Assembly: GCF_008831285.2 (NCBI RefSeq)
Contig: NC_045141.1
Coordinates: 11,520,106-11,584,105, forward strand
DNA length: 64,000 nucleotides
Source of the DNA: Nymphaea colorata
Taxonomy: Eukaryota > Streptophyta > Magnoliopsida > Nymphaeales > Nymphaeaceae
Direction: 5' to 3'
In this document: positions 12,203 through 23,950 of the stretch, piece after piece
Layout of the letters: each line of letters begins with the position of its first letter
Position numbering within the stretch: the first letter of the stretch is position 1
Program-made: the position numbers and the translations under genes
The notes under the pieces: generated by a model
The model's database searches: none
Told to the model about the DNA's origin: nothing
The model's input: the letters and a program-made list of their open reading frames with translations, nothing else

Positions 12203-12706
12203 AGACAAACATATGGGAAGGACAAACACAACTATGTGGTTCGCTCAACATGAGCTTATGTCCATGGGAAGATCACACGGTACTTTATTGAAGAGATGGT
12301 TATTACAAAGGTAGAGTGTGATATATTTATAAATTTTTTACAGCTTTATAATTGATATGCATGCATTGGGATTGCTCAATCCATCAGAAAGCTGCTTCAA
12401 ATACTGCAGCAACAAGAATCGACATTTCCTGCATTTGCCCTAGAGCAAAGATATGTAAATCAACCCTTACTTTTCTTGTTTGTTCATCACATACAGTTTC
12501 GTCTGAGCCAATAATTTATGCCCCAGATAGATTTTTGTGTTCTTATGCATCTACAAAGGCATCAAGACTCTTCTTTGCCCCAAATCAAGGCAAGCATCTG
12601 TTTGTTCTACCAATTCATTATCTATGCCTACGCTGGGCCAAATATATACAAATGATTTGCTACGAGGATTCAAATGCCAACCAACCCAAACATAGAATCT
12701 CCAACA
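12203..12706 (-). mobile_element. copia 5' LTR (minus strand)
   Basis: On the minus strand this begins TGTTGGAGATTC (plus-strand end at 12706) and ends just before the primer-binding-like site. It holds, in the right order, a TATA-like tttataaatatatc (near 12330), an AATAAA (near 12280) and a catggacataagctc...gaaccacatagt segment (near 12225-12265) that is common in the U5 of plant copia LTRs. The minus-strand frame at 12551-12736 and the plus-strand frame at 12352-12723 are incidental. No second LTR is found on the left. Confidence 0.6.
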
Positions 12707-14111
12707 TGTATTGGGGCCGATAGGAGGGTGCTCCATTATAAGTAAACAAAAGCATAAACAAAGAAATCATAAGCAAAAAAGAAAGTAAGCAATGCAAATT
12801 CAGACACAAGGGAACATGCCTAGACTCTACTTTAATTTTTCACTCAAATCAAAAGAGATGAGATCAGGCCGCCCCATTTTTTTACGCAAACTTAAAGTAA
12901 ATGTTGGAGATAGGTGTGCTTGTGATCAGCCTTGGGGACGAGTTGAGCAAGTTAGAACTCAATCTGGACGAAGTCTAGGTCACCCAGCTCAAGCATGGCT
13001 CAGCTAATCTTGAGAATGCAGCTCTAAGTTTATATCCGCTAAGACCTGGGGAAAGAAGGACTTTTATTTTAAACATAAGGGCAATAAACAGATTGATTAG
13101 AAATGAAGACTGTTTCTCATAGAGGCAAAAAGGAAGTCCACTATACAACTAACAATCAAATGAAAGATATAATAAGCATATGATCGAGCTTAGACAAGTT
13201 GAGCTCAGTTAGATCAAGTTTGGTTCACTGGGAAAAAAAAAAAACTTGGTTTATGAACCCAACTTGACTTAATTAATAAACTAGTTCGAGTCGAGCTAAG
13301 ATAAATGCAGTTTAGACAAGCCGATTAGCTGAACAACTAGTAGCACCTTGTAGTTGGACAGTATAATTGTTTAACTTGAGGGCCTCCATTAGCATTTGTG
13401 AGTGCCACTGAAGAGGCCCGTTTCTATGTGACAGTGGCAAACACGGGAACCTGTGTTCCACTGTTTTGCCAGGAGGATATTTTTTGTTCTTTTGTAAAAA
13501 GTTACTTCTTCGAACTTCACTTTTACTCTTATAATGGAAGGGTGACTCAAGTGTCACATTGAACGGTAAAAAGACCCAGCCACCTGATGACATTTGGTAT
13601 AGTTTGCCGCATTCATAACCAACAACTTCCTTTGTGCGATGTGTGCGATGTGAAAGGTCATAACAAACAACTCGCTCTATTATTATAGATATTAGCAGGG
13701 ACTATTTTTTGAACCTTCTTAATCTAAATGGAAAAATGTGAACTGTTTTCTAAATAAGCTAAAAAAATATGAACCCTTACATACAAAGTTCTACATATTT
13801 AAAATAAGATGAAAGGTCCGACCAAACCCGGCGAGGTCGGGGGGTCAGTTTCTCAGTCAATGAACCCTCAAGCTCTCTTTTCCCTTTATCCAGCCTTGTG
13901 CTCCTCGATATCAACGTTTTACTTTATTGACTGAAACGGCAACGCTTAGAGATGCCCGCGACGCCCTTTGACAGAACAAGCCAAATCAATACTCAACGTC
14001 AACCTAAAATGAGACGGTTTTAAATTTTGGGTAACAAAAAAAGAATTTATTACATGCGCCCAACAAGTCAAATTTTCACATTATATTTATAGATGTAGTG
14101 GAAAATGTCAA
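12707..14111. other. non-coding intergenic sequence
   Basis: No gene recognised. Around 12940-13015 and 13190-13310 there are stretches rich in ctcgagttcaagctc-like words related to those in the hAT MITEs at 14112 and 21432, but no matching terminal repeats or target duplications could be found. The 93-codon minus frame at 13312-13593 has no recognisable motif. Confidence 0.45.
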
Positions 14112-14416
14112 TAGATCTGCACAAAGAAATGAGCCAAATCGAGCTCGACTTTGATCTGCTTCATCAATTTTTTATTTGAATTAGTTCGAGTTGGAAGAAC
14201 TCAACTTGAAATTTTGAATTATAATTCAAAAAACAGTTAAACCAATAACAAGTGGATCAAGTTAAAAGAAACGAGACATGCTTCACATCAATGAGTTACA
14301 CAAGTCAAGTCAAGTTCGAGCTCAACATTGTATCATTGAGTCAAGTTCAAGTTTTCGAGTCTAGTTGAGTTTTTGAGTCTAGTCGAGCTTGAACTGACTC
14401 TTCGCATGCAGCCCTA
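14112..14416. mobile_element. hAT-type MITE with 8 bp target duplication
   Basis: The 305 bp element begins tagatctgca and ends tgcagcccta; the ends are imperfect inverted repeats (8 of 11 positions). It is flanked by aatgtcaa (14104-14111) and aatgtcag (14417-14424), a 7 of 8 direct repeat of the length made by hAT transposases. The interior is rich in gagctcgac, caagttcgag and related words and has no coding capacity. Confidence 0.6.
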
Positions 14417-14424
14417 AATGTCAG

Positions 14425-16604
14425 GCATGTTTAAATTGAAAACCTTACAATCAGAGATTTTTTTCAGTATTCTTCCCATAAACATTGCTTGTCTGAGGTT
14501 AATTTTAATTAAAAATAAATGTTGGAATAGTTAGTTCTTAAAATATTATAAACAAAACTAACATCGCATGTGGTTAGCAGGTGGTAAAATTAAAGGGAAA
14601 ATGCGAAATGCCACTCGGTTAAAAGAGCCTGAATTCAATATCAAATTTGTCATTAATTCTACTGTCTTAGGGTTATTTTCCTCAGACCTGGTTGTTGGCC
14701 TGAGGAATAAAGAAATTTTCAAAAAACAAAGCGAATTGGCTTGAAGGGTTCTTTCTATATGCAACCAACCATATTAATGATACTGTGGATATCTACCCAC
14801 TATAATTAACATTAATTGTTAATCCAACTTGTTTTGCTGTCTTTTCAATAAGCAGATAGTTACTCATTATAATTACCATTAAGAAAAGTTTGTTCAAACT
14901 ACTACAATTAACTAAGTTTTGTGAAACAAGTTTGTCCAAAACTTGGTTTTTCTGTTTACGTAACCACAAGAAGCCTGGTTTTGTATAAAAACCAGATAAG
15001 GGTTCACTCTCTTTTGCGAAACTCGATTTTATGAAAACTGGATTTAAAATCAGGTTTTACAAAAACTGGGTTTTCATCAATTTCGGTTCTTATGGTATCC
15101 AAACGCTCTAAGAACCTGGTTTAGCAAGCATATCCTAAATGTTAATCCAACTTCTCTGTTCAATAACCAGAGACCAGGAAGGGCCATTCCTTCGATCGCG
15201 CTTTTTAAGTTTCTATATCTTGAGTGATGAGCGATGACACATATTGGTTGACTTCCACCCAGCAGTTGGTCACATTACCGATGGCCCATAATTACCGCTG
15301 ATAAAAAGCAAATAAGAAGTGATAAATAAAGCATGGTCAGATGCTTCGAAGTTTGAACGGTATTAAATTAAAAAACTGGGTAAACGAAATTCGCCGAATC
15401 ACTGTGGTGCCATAAACGAATGAAAAATCAAACCAGCCATTGTAGAGAGAAAAAAAAGAAAAGAAAGCAGGCTCCCTTGTAATTGCGATATTATTTGCAG
15501 TCACAAAGATTTTTTAATAATAGGGGTGGGCACCGGCCTATTTTCGAGTGTGGTTGGGGCTCGATTTAGGTTTAATTTATTTTTAATAAAGTATATATAT
15601 ATATTAATTTTAAAAAATTATCAAACCTGACCTTGAACCCAACCCGATTTAATGTCAGGCTTGAACCCGACCCACACCGAGAATCCGAAAGCCCGACCCA
15701 CGGAGAATCCGAAAGCCCGACCTAACCAGACGTGTAATATTGGCTTCCTCTTCTTCTCCATTGTCGCATCTTTCTCATGGAAACACGGCATTACCCATTT
15801 TCTTTTTGGTTTTTAATTTATTTACAAGAGGTCAAGATGTCCTCGATGATCTCAGAGGAAAGAGAAGGTTTTCCTCGTTGACAAGACGCGTGAAAACTGA
15901 ATCACATGGATCGATGTGATCTTAACGGAGGCAAGAAAATTAATGGAAGTGGACGGGGGGCTAAGATCTATGTCTACAAAATTTCATCATATGCATCACT
16001 ATATTTATCGAAAACCCAATAAGGCCGAACAAGAATTGTTGATGAAAGTTGGAACTTTATTTTTTCCACAACTTAAAAGAAAGTTTTTTTTTTTTTATTC
16101 TGTTTTTCACTTTTAAGCGCAAATGGGGAGGTTTGGAGACTAACTGAAAGCAGGTCTCCAACTCAAATTCTAAGGTACGCATCTTATATCGTAAGAGAAG
16201 TGGGTCTTGACCTAAGAGCAAGAAAAATGAGGAGGGCTTAGGCTGTGAGACACCATCTCACTCACCTGGAACAGTAGATATATCACGAGGCACAGTGTTG
16301 TTGGTTGAATTAAAGCTTGTAAAGAAATTAGTGTTTAATTGTATTAGTTCGTAAGATAACTAAGTTAAAAGGTGCACCATTACCGTTATTAACGCCTAAC
16401 AGAGCTCGGCCTGTTTTTCCGACGGCGACCTCTTTTTCCGACGGCGAGACTTTGGACTCGCACACCCGAAAAAGAAGGTGCTGTAAATATTGGTTCCCAT
16501 CATGGGCGCGTTCCGTCGTTTCCACGTTCAAGCGCGAGTTAAGAAAAGGTCATGAAAAAGAAAGAAGGCACGCTCGGCTGGCCATGGATGCTCCCTTCCT
16601 CCCA
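14425..16604. other. intergenic sequence upstream of the ARM gene
   Basis: No gene recognised. At 15523 a taggggtgggcaccgg terminus of the kind found on hAT elements is followed by cccgaccc-type repeats to about 15725, including a duplicated gagaatccgaaagcccgacc, but no opposite terminus is seen. A lower-confidence MITE-like segment with repeated aaaacctggttt words lies at 14930-15140. The small frames here (14558-14764 minus, 15916-16116 plus, 16328-16531 minus) look incidental. Confidence 0.4.
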
Positions 16605-16616
16605 TAGAATAAATAG
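16605..16616 (+). promoter_or_regulatory. possible TATA-like element of the ARM gene
   Basis: The sequence tagaataaatag lies about 100 bases upstream of the cysteine-rich uORF and 280 bases upstream of the main start codon, a plausible place for a core promoter. It is only a weak match to a plant TATA box, and no transcript data are available. Confidence 0.2.
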
Positions 16617-16706
16617 GACAAGGACGGGCACAGACACAGAAAGAGAAGAATTTTAGTTAATGTCCTTAATTCAGAGCAATTATCATGTATAGCTGGAGAG
16701 CAGTTA

Positions 16707-16886
16707 ATGCCTCACACTGACGGTGCACCAAACTTCCCGTTCCACCGAAGAAACATCTTCTGCGATCTCTGTTGCTGTGTTGCTCCGTGCTCCTGCTGCC
16801 TTCTGCTCACTTGCGTTGACTACATTCTGAGCAATGTAGGTTCGGAGAAGCCTGATCCGCCGGGAATCAAGGCTCCAGGGTTTTAA
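16707..16886 (+). CDS. 59-codon Cys-rich upstream ORF of the ARM gene
   Basis: An uninterrupted ATG-to-TAA frame of 59 codons lying wholly in the presumed 5' leader of the ARM-repeat gene. It ends 7 nt before the main ATG, in a different reading frame (0 versus +1). The peptide begins MPHTDGAPNFPFHRRN, then has eight cysteines between residues 19 and 36 (CDLCCC, then C28, C30, C31 and C36) around a short hydrophobic run LLLTCVDYIL, and finishes with a Pro/Gly-rich tail ending IKAPGF. Its composition is not that of random leader sequence. A shorter uORF (16685-16720, 11 codons) overlaps its start. It could be a regulatory peptide uORF that limits translation of the main ORF, a small independent protein, or chance. 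I do not recognise the family. Confidence 0.45.
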   Translation: MPHTDGAPNFPFHRRNIFCDLCCCVAPCSCCLLLTCVDYILSNVGSEKPDPPGIKAPGF

Positions 16887-16893
16887 GAAAGGA

Positions 16894-19469
16894 ATGGTGA
16901 TGGCGAAAGGACAGGATGGTCGCCGAGGAGGAAAGGAAAAGCGTCGGTACCCTGCATTTTCTGCCGCCTACTTCAAGCAGAAGATCCTTGACGCCGTTAG
17001 CTGCGGCGGGACGAGGCGGCGGAGCGTGGACATGGAGGCGGAGCTGTGCGTGCTTCCGGCGGTGGCGGATGCATGTGGGGGAAAGAGATCGGAGCGGCTG
17101 GCGGAGCTGCTGATGGTGGAAGCGAAAGAGGAGAGGCAGCGTGGGGAGGCGGAAGCGGAGGAGGTGGTGAGGAGGAAGGTGGAGAGGTTGCAGGGGTTCG
17201 AGAGGGCGGTCAAGGAGTTAGAGGGCGGGAAGGACGAGGAGGAGGATGGGGTCATGAGGAAGGTGGAGGCGGCGATGAGAGTGAGGCGGGCGTGCAGGGA
17301 CGATGCAGAGGCCAGGGCGACTTTGGCAATGCTGGGCGCCATTCCTCCCCTGGTGGCGATGCTTGAGTTGGCGAGCTCCGGCGCTCGAGTCGCGGCTCTC
17401 TACGCGCTTCTCAATCTCTCCATCGGAAACGATCTGTGAGTAACTCTTCCCCCATCCTCCTTCCATTGTTGCTTTCTCCTGTTTTCCCCACATCGTTTCT
17501 CTGGACTTTTTGTTTTCTTAAAAATTTTCATCCGTTCTGTTTCCGGAGGCGACGACGGAAGGTATCCTACTTGCCATTTGTCTTATTCTTCTTCGTTCTT
17601 CTTCCGCTTTGGCTTATCTGCTGTCGCGTAGGGTCTGGCTCCTGAAACTACTTCTTCTCGCTGATCTTCGTCCCCTCTGTGGCCATTTGTTTGTTTGAGT
17701 ATTATTACTAAAAGTTGGACGCATTTGTTTTTTCTCGCTTCTTGTAGTTTTCCTATTTCCCTGATCTTCTCCATTCCTAGATCAATTGCCCAGTTGCTAC
17801 TGATCAGCATTATGGCGATTTGTTATTTCTCTACCAAGGAATTCAAAGTTTCATACGCTCAACTTGCTTTCTTATTCTTTGTGGACATTGTGCCCTCTGC
17901 TATATACTCTTGATGGCCTTCTCTTCTGATCCTTCCCTCATTTTCTATGTTTCACTAATTTTCCTTTGCTACTTAGTCGGGAACAATGGTGATCATCAAA
18001 TTGACAACATTGCTCTGTTCAGGAGTTAGTCTTGTTCATTAATGATTCAGTAATTTACAATGGAAGAACTGCACAGTCAGATTTTCCCAACTCACTTAAC
18101 ACTAGCATCTGCAAAATAGTGAAATCACTTTTCATGATTCTCTCCAACCTCACACGTGCTTTCCTTGGGAATAGTCGACTCTGGTGTTAATTACTTGAAG
18201 AGAAACGCAGGGTCAGCGCTGTTGAAGTCTTTTATCTGAAAGTTAGCAATGTATTCTTTGATTGTATATGTAACAAGTACGACCCAGGTTCAAATATAAC
18301 AGCTGTAATGCTATTTGCTACTTTTAAAAGCATCTGGATCTATGGTTCTATGTAACAAGCCAACAGTAACTGCTCGAATCAACAGTTAATTCATCAGCCA
18401 TTTGCTTACTGTAATTTCCGGAACAAGTTTCCGGTGACATTTTAATTATCCGGCACCACCAACAGAAATAATAAAAGAATAATTGTAAAAAATATTCTTC
18501 TTGGTTTCCATTTTCTGCAGGAACAAGGCTGCGATCGTGAAGGCCGGAGCGGTGCACAAGATGCTGACGATGGTTCAGGCGAAGGGGGAGGCGGAGCAAG
18601 AGACGCTGGAGGGCGTGGTGGCTAACTTTCTGGCCCTGAGCGCCCTCGATGCCAACAAGCCCATCATCGGCTCCTCCGGGGCCATTCCCATCCTGGTCGG
18701 AGCCCTCCGGCCTTCCGGCGGCACCTGTCGGCAGTGCAAACTCGACGCCCTCCGGGCCCTCTACAACCTATCCATCGCCCCCTCCAACGTCCACCTCATC
18801 CTCGAAGCCCAGCTCGTCCCTTTCCTTATCAGAACTCTGGGGGACATGGAGCTCAGCGACCGCATCCTCGCCCTGCTCGGCAACCTCGTCTGCACGCCGG
18901 AAGGCCGGAAGGCGGTGAGCGCGGCCCGCGACTCTGTCCCTATCCTCATCGACGTCGTCAACTGGATCGACGCCCCCGACTGCCAGGAGAAGGCAGTCTA
19001 CATCTTGATGGTCATGGCTCACAAGAGTTACCAAGATCGCCAGACCATCCTGGAGGCAGGTGCCGTCTCCGCCCTGCTTGAGCTCACGCTTATCGGGTCG
19101 CCATTAGCGCAGAAAAGGGCATCGAGGATACTCGAGTTCTTGAGGACTGATAAAAGAAAAGAAGCGTTGGATGATGGTGAAGACGATGAACCAAACTTCA
19201 GTAGCAACAATCATGGTGTCAGTGTCTCCGAGCCTATAGTCGATACTGGCAGAGGATACGGCAGCGGCCGATTAAGAGGCGGAGGAGCTGACGCAGAGAA
19301 AGGGATGAGCGAGGAGAAGATGGCGGTGGCCAAGTTGGTGGAGCAGAGCCTGGAGAGCAACTTGAAGAGGATAGCAAGAAGAGCCAATCTACCAATAGAT
19401 TACTTCACTCAGTCAGCAAGATTCAAGTCCCTCACCGCATCTTCTACCTCCAAGAGCTTGCCTTTCTGA
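16894..19469 (+). CDS. armadillo-repeat protein, two exons (join 16894..17435, 18521..19469)
   Basis: The only clear host gene here. Exon 1 (542 nt) starts at the first ATG after an in-frame TAG at 16837; exon 2 (949 nt) ends in TGA 19467-19469. The joined CDS encodes 496 residues. The intron has a GTGAGT donor and a TTTTCTGCAG acceptor, and splicing restores an uninterrupted ARM motif, IGNDLNKAAIVKAGAVHKML. Residues 1-60 are basic; 62-135 are highly charged and probably helical. Armadillo-like helices run from about 138 to 390 (LAMLGAIPPLVAML, NKPIIGSSGAIPILV, LDALRALYNLSI, LEAGAVSALLELTL, LAQKRASRILEFLR). A Gly/Asp-rich linker follows, then a tail of conserved character ending SSTSKSLPF. 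Layout and C-terminus agree with the Arabidopsis ARM proteins of the At4g31890/At2g25130 type as I remember them. There is no U-box, so a ubiquitin-ligase role should not be assumed; a protein-binding scaffold is the safe inference. The exons are strikingly GC-rich compared with the flanks. Confidence 0.9.
17436..18520 (+). other. intron of the ARM-repeat gene
   Basis: A 1085 bp AT/T-rich intron bounded by GT and AG. The donor lies inside the triplet split between the exons (ct|g, Leu181). Several plus- and minus-strand frames within it (17436-17645, 17695-17913, 18348-18599) have no recognisable motif and are treated as intronic noise. No transposon insertion is evident. Confidence 0.85.
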
Positions 19470-21431
19470 CAGACGGTGGAAACCCTCCAGTTCCATTGTT
19501 GCCATTTGTTTTGATCAAAAATCGCAACTCCGAATAGACGTATTCACATCTTTTCGTCATCCAATTTGATCAAAACAACTTGCAACAATTGAAAACTATG
19601 TAGATCGAATGATAAGAAGAAGGAACGTACATAAGATTATATTTGTTTTTACACCAATATCGTCTCAAGCTCTAAAACTGATCGCAACTTAACGAGCTGG
19701 TCCTGACTCAGTGGTCTACATTCACAGTCACTCCACCAATCTGTCGATGGTGACCGAACCATGGCGTCGACAACCAAAATGAATGTCTTTTGTCCGGATT
19801 AATGAAGACGCAGAGACGAGGGTTTATGTATTTTGAGACCGTACCTGACTGGTTAAAGTGATTAAAATGATCGCTGGACTGGTTGCAGTCGATCAGTTAA
19901 TGCCAACAAGACTTTTTGAGGGCGGAAGAAGGCCGCCATGTGTCGGTGGTGGAGCCAGATTTTTCGGACGCCATTGATCTTTTAGCCCATGTGGCTGCAA
20001 CAGAGCTGTCGGCGTGCCCCTGCTTTCGACAGCAGTCATTTCTTTTTTCATTTTTACTTCACCCGCAATGATCGCTGTTCCTGTTGCCCTCGGCAGCCGC
20101 GTGGTGGCCTGCCTGCGTCTGTAAAAAACCTGTCATGAGATCTCTTTGTTTCATATCGTTCAATGGCGACTCATGAGTCATGAGGCTAATGACTGAAGTG
20201 TGTCTTGCAAATGAGACTTGGTTTTTATTTTATCTTACTTTTTTTTTTGCATAGCGGATTTTGGCGATTTAGTTTGAGTTGTTTCTGAAATGCTGTTGAA
20301 TAATGTCGCATATGATTTGAGTAAGGATTGGCTTCCCTTGTGTTCAGCTTGTTAATATTATAATCTTCCTAGAAGCGTATGGCTACGTGCGGTCATCTTT
20401 TGCACATTTTATGTTATTTTGAGCACAACTGTCCTCGTTTAAGTTATTTTGGCAATTATAATTTTTGCATGTAAGAGGATTATTCATCTTATTCTTATTG
20501 TTTTCTTCCTGTTTTGGTGCCTCCGAATGAAATAAATTTTCATTATACTTCAACTTACACATATGAATACCCACTTTTTGCAACCAAAAGAGTTGCTACC
20601 CCAAGAGTTCAAAACAGAGGCCAATTGCTTACTAACACTCAGTTCATTGTTACACTGTAGTTGAATAGAGTTTTTTCTATATAAATCACAAGATTGGATT
20701 GAGATTTTAATTAGGGCATTTTGAGTGAGCAGCCAAGTGAAGGCTGAAGCCCCTTCCCTTCTCCTCATCCTTCTAGGGTTTATAACTGCTTTAGGGTATT
20801 TTAAAGTATAGCGCTTACTATGCTTTAACTTGTATATCGGTACTTTTTTTGAGCAGAGAGTTGACGTCATGGAAATTTGAAATAGAGACTGGCCACCCAT
20901 TAAACCTTGGAACTTTAACACTTTCACATCTCTTTATTTGTCAACTCGACACCAATTTTAGTAGTTAGTAGGCCAGCTCTATGCTTAATTTGGGACTACG
21001 TATATGCTTAGTTAACTCACCAAAAGCCCATTAGCCCGTATGCGTTTTAAAAGTAATTGCACATGAGCATACAATAAGGGTCACCATGCAGTTGTTAACT
21101 GCTTAATTAGTCATTAAAGAGCCGATAACTATGAGAAAAAAGGTTATTTGTGGGGAGGCCCATGTAGAGTAGATTTGATAAGTTATGAAAAAGAAAGAGA
21201 CTATTATTCTAAATAAGGCTGCCAGTCTCACTATTCTAGCATCTTGTTATCATGTGCAACTTGCAGGCTGTGTGATCTGAGTTGGTCAAACCACTCAAAT
21301 ATGTTTACATTTGGCGCCCTACTAATAGCTGTACTCTGGTGAAGAAAGATTTACAATCCATCATGCGAAAAAGAGGCTTGAATACTACCACCTCTCATAC
21401 CCTTGAATTGAGTTATGTGCATACCCCTGTG
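19470..21431. other. 3' flank of the ARM gene, no further gene seen
   Basis: Moderately GC-rich at first (19470-20130), then AT-rich. No canonical AATAAA is obvious in the first 200 bases. The minus-strand frames at 20383-20583 and 20550-20927 show no motif. Nothing else could be assigned. Confidence 0.5.
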
Positions 21432-21859
21432 TAAGGGTGAACACGGGCCCGAGTTCAGTCAGCTCAAACTCGGCTCGACTAATGAAACCTCGAACTCGAG
21501 AATAGCTTGACGGAAGCAGCTCGAGCTCGACTTAGCAATTATGTGTTCAGCTCAAGCTCGACTCGATTATGGCTCACAAATTCGTTTGAATAGAATTGAT
21601 ATTCATTGTTGCGTGTTGAACTCGAGGTCGACTGGATTAACGCTCAGCAAACTCGTAAACTTGTTTGAATATATTGACTTGATTAAGGCTCGACAAACTC
21701 GATTAAGGGTCAAGTTACTCGGCAATTATGTGTTGTGCTCTAACTCAACTCGATTATTTGAATGAGTCGACTTATGAACTCGAGCTCGACTTGTTAAGCA
21801 AATAACTTGGTTCAAACTCATTCACAAGCCGAGCTTTAAGGAGTCGTTGTTCACCCCTA
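21432..21859. mobile_element. hAT-type MITE with 8 bp target duplication
   Basis: A 428 bp element starting taagggtgaaca and ending tgttcaccccta, inverted repeats matching at 11 of 12 positions. It is flanked by cccctgtg (21424-21431) and cccttgtg (21860-21867), 7 of 8 matching, the length typical of hAT target-site duplications. The interior is repetitive in ctcgagctcgac-like words and non-coding, so it must depend on a transposase elsewhere. The 74-codon frame at 21541-21765 is a by-product of this repetition. Confidence 0.75.
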
Positions 21860-22496
21860 CCCTTGTGCTTGACAACTACCACTCCTTCATGCCCTCAGAT
21901 TAAGTTACACATTTGGGGTCGCACACTTCTATGCATGAAAACTACCACCTTTGGTACCCCGAGATTGAGTTACGTGCACAAGTAAGCACCAAAAGGGGTG
22001 GGCATATTTATGAAATTATTTATAAAATAATGAGCATTTTAATTATTTTTACTTTTTCGCAATATATTTTTACCCTTTTAAAAAATTTAATGTTTGTTTT
22101 ACACCTCTGTAGCAGTTTTTGTGCATAGCGATAAAGAGATACTGTACCCTTAGATGTGAGACCTCTATAAATCACTTTTACAATAAAGGGAGAAAAAAGG
22201 GGGGGCAAGTTCAAGAAGTGCACTTTGGATGATTTTGAATAATTGAGACCAAAGTGGGACCCGTACCCTTGGAGCACACTTCCTGGGCCTTTCAAGTTCC
22301 AAGCCCACCTACCTCATTTAGTTCTCTTGGAAAACCCCCACATCTTTACATGCAAAAATTAACGTCACTATAGCTGCATTCATCTTAAGATTAGTAAACT
22401 AGAATTGATTCCACTAAGACTCCAAAAAAAATTAACGTCACCATGTACATAAATTTTTTTTAGTTATGTACAGAAAGAAATAGTATTAATTAATTT

Positions 22497-22497
<1 letters not shown>

Positions 22498-22529
<32 letters not shown>
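22498..22529. repeat. GA microsatellite in copy A
   Basis: About 16 GA units, at the position corresponding to the longer GA run at 24765-24811 in copy B. Confidence 0.95.
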
Positions 22530-22534
<5 letters not shown>

Positions 22535-23530
22535 TCATGCGTCAAATATTAAAATGCACTTTGATTAAGATACAAAATATTGTATAATTTTCAATAAAAA
22601 CATTATATAATGCTGGGCTTAGGCCTGATCTGGCCGAATCCGGACAGACCTTCATGGGGCAGCACCCAAACCAACCCGAGCTATTTTAGCTGGTGTTGAA
22701 AAGAGCTGAGCAGAACCTTTGTGGTTAAAGATTATTTCAGTTTGTCTGACTCAGCGTGCCTCCGTTGGCAATTGTTTTTTGTATAGTACAGTATTATCAT
22801 TACGTTATTTAAAAATAATAATTTTAATAAATTTAGCTTAGTTGATAAACAATTTGGGTCGAAGTCAAGTGGGCTACCAAAATTAATCTTTAGATATTAG
22901 ATATAGATCAATTCGAGTGAATACTTGGAGAGTGCAACTAATTGGTGACAGTCTAATCGTTAGTTTGATTCATGTGGATGCTATTTCTATGGACAACAAA
23001 TGGTTGGTAGCAATAAAAAGGAGAGGGCTTTGGCCCTTCTTCAAGCAGCTTCCATTCACCCGATCAATTTGAGTGACTCTCGATTTGTGCAACCTGACCT
23101 ACTTTTAATGACACAAATGACTTAAAAGGTAATGTTTGATCGCTGTTCGACACCAAGAATTTAAAAAAATATAAAAGTTGGAACAATTTTAAATTAATTA
23201 TTTTTTAAATTTATATTTCCATTAGCTACACCAATATATAAGAAGAAATTACAAACATAATTTACTATAATCTTTATATCGTTGATCTAGTTATATTTTT
23301 TTAATCAAACTTCATTTATATTAATTTTTTTTGTTATTCCTTACAATTTTTTAAAGGCATGTTTGTGGGAGTAAAATTAGAATAACCACATTTACTAGTA
23401 AGCTAGGGTTGGCCCAGTAATTTTTGAACGTTGCATAGACATAATTAATAATGTTAGTGTACCTTTCATTGAGCATTAATATATAACAAATAGACAGATA
23501 TTAGAGAGTTTTCCATCAGCATCGGCATGC

Positions 23531-23950
23531 AGGGATGTCGATATATCTGATTTGAATCAGATATTCCATTGAATTGTCTTGAAATATACAAAATAATAAT
23601 AATAATTGATTAAGAAATCAAATTGGATTCAAATTTAAGAAATAACATCTGATCAAATTTAGATTTAGACTCGGATATATATAAGTACCAATTACATTCA
23701 GATCAGAATTAGCTTGAATAAATATCCTATATGCCATGCCCTTGCATTTTGAAAGTCAGGTAGATTCAGTTTAAAATTCATATTGGGATGTTCATTCAAA
23801 TATCAAATTTAGAGTGTGAAATTGGATTTTGGATTCAGATATGACTTTTCCTCATTCACATTTGAATCAGCATTCTAATTCAAATATGTGAACATGCGAA
23901 AAAGCACACGGTTAGTGTACATTTTATTCAAATCCAATCCATTGACATCG
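23531..23950. mobile_element. hAT-like MITE of the ggatgtcaa family, copy 1
   Basis: Starts agggatgtcg and ends near attgacatcgt, degraded inverted repeats of the family seen cleanly at 26865-27674. The interior has many tcagattcaaat-like words and no coding capacity. The outer flanks (ggcatg on the left, agacatgc on the right) resemble a decayed target duplication shared with the second copy. Confidence 0.5.

Noticed and set aside
12352-12736. Overlapping plus and minus frames (123 and 61 codons)
   Set aside because: They lie in an LTR and show no motif.
13312-13593. 93-codon minus-strand frame
   Set aside because: No domain, no conserved neighbour and no splice or promoter context.
15523-15740. 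Complete hAT element starting taggggtgggca
   Set aside because: Only one terminus was found and no 8 bp flank pair, so it is mentioned only as a possible fragment.
16916-17493. Several alternative frames on both strands over ARM exon 1
   Set aside because: GC-rich coding DNA leaves other frames open by composition; only the spliced ARM frame has a family motif.
18649-19210. Frames of 60-115 codons on both strands over ARM exon 2
   Set aside because: Shadows of the ARM frame, with biased Ser/Pro/Arg composition.
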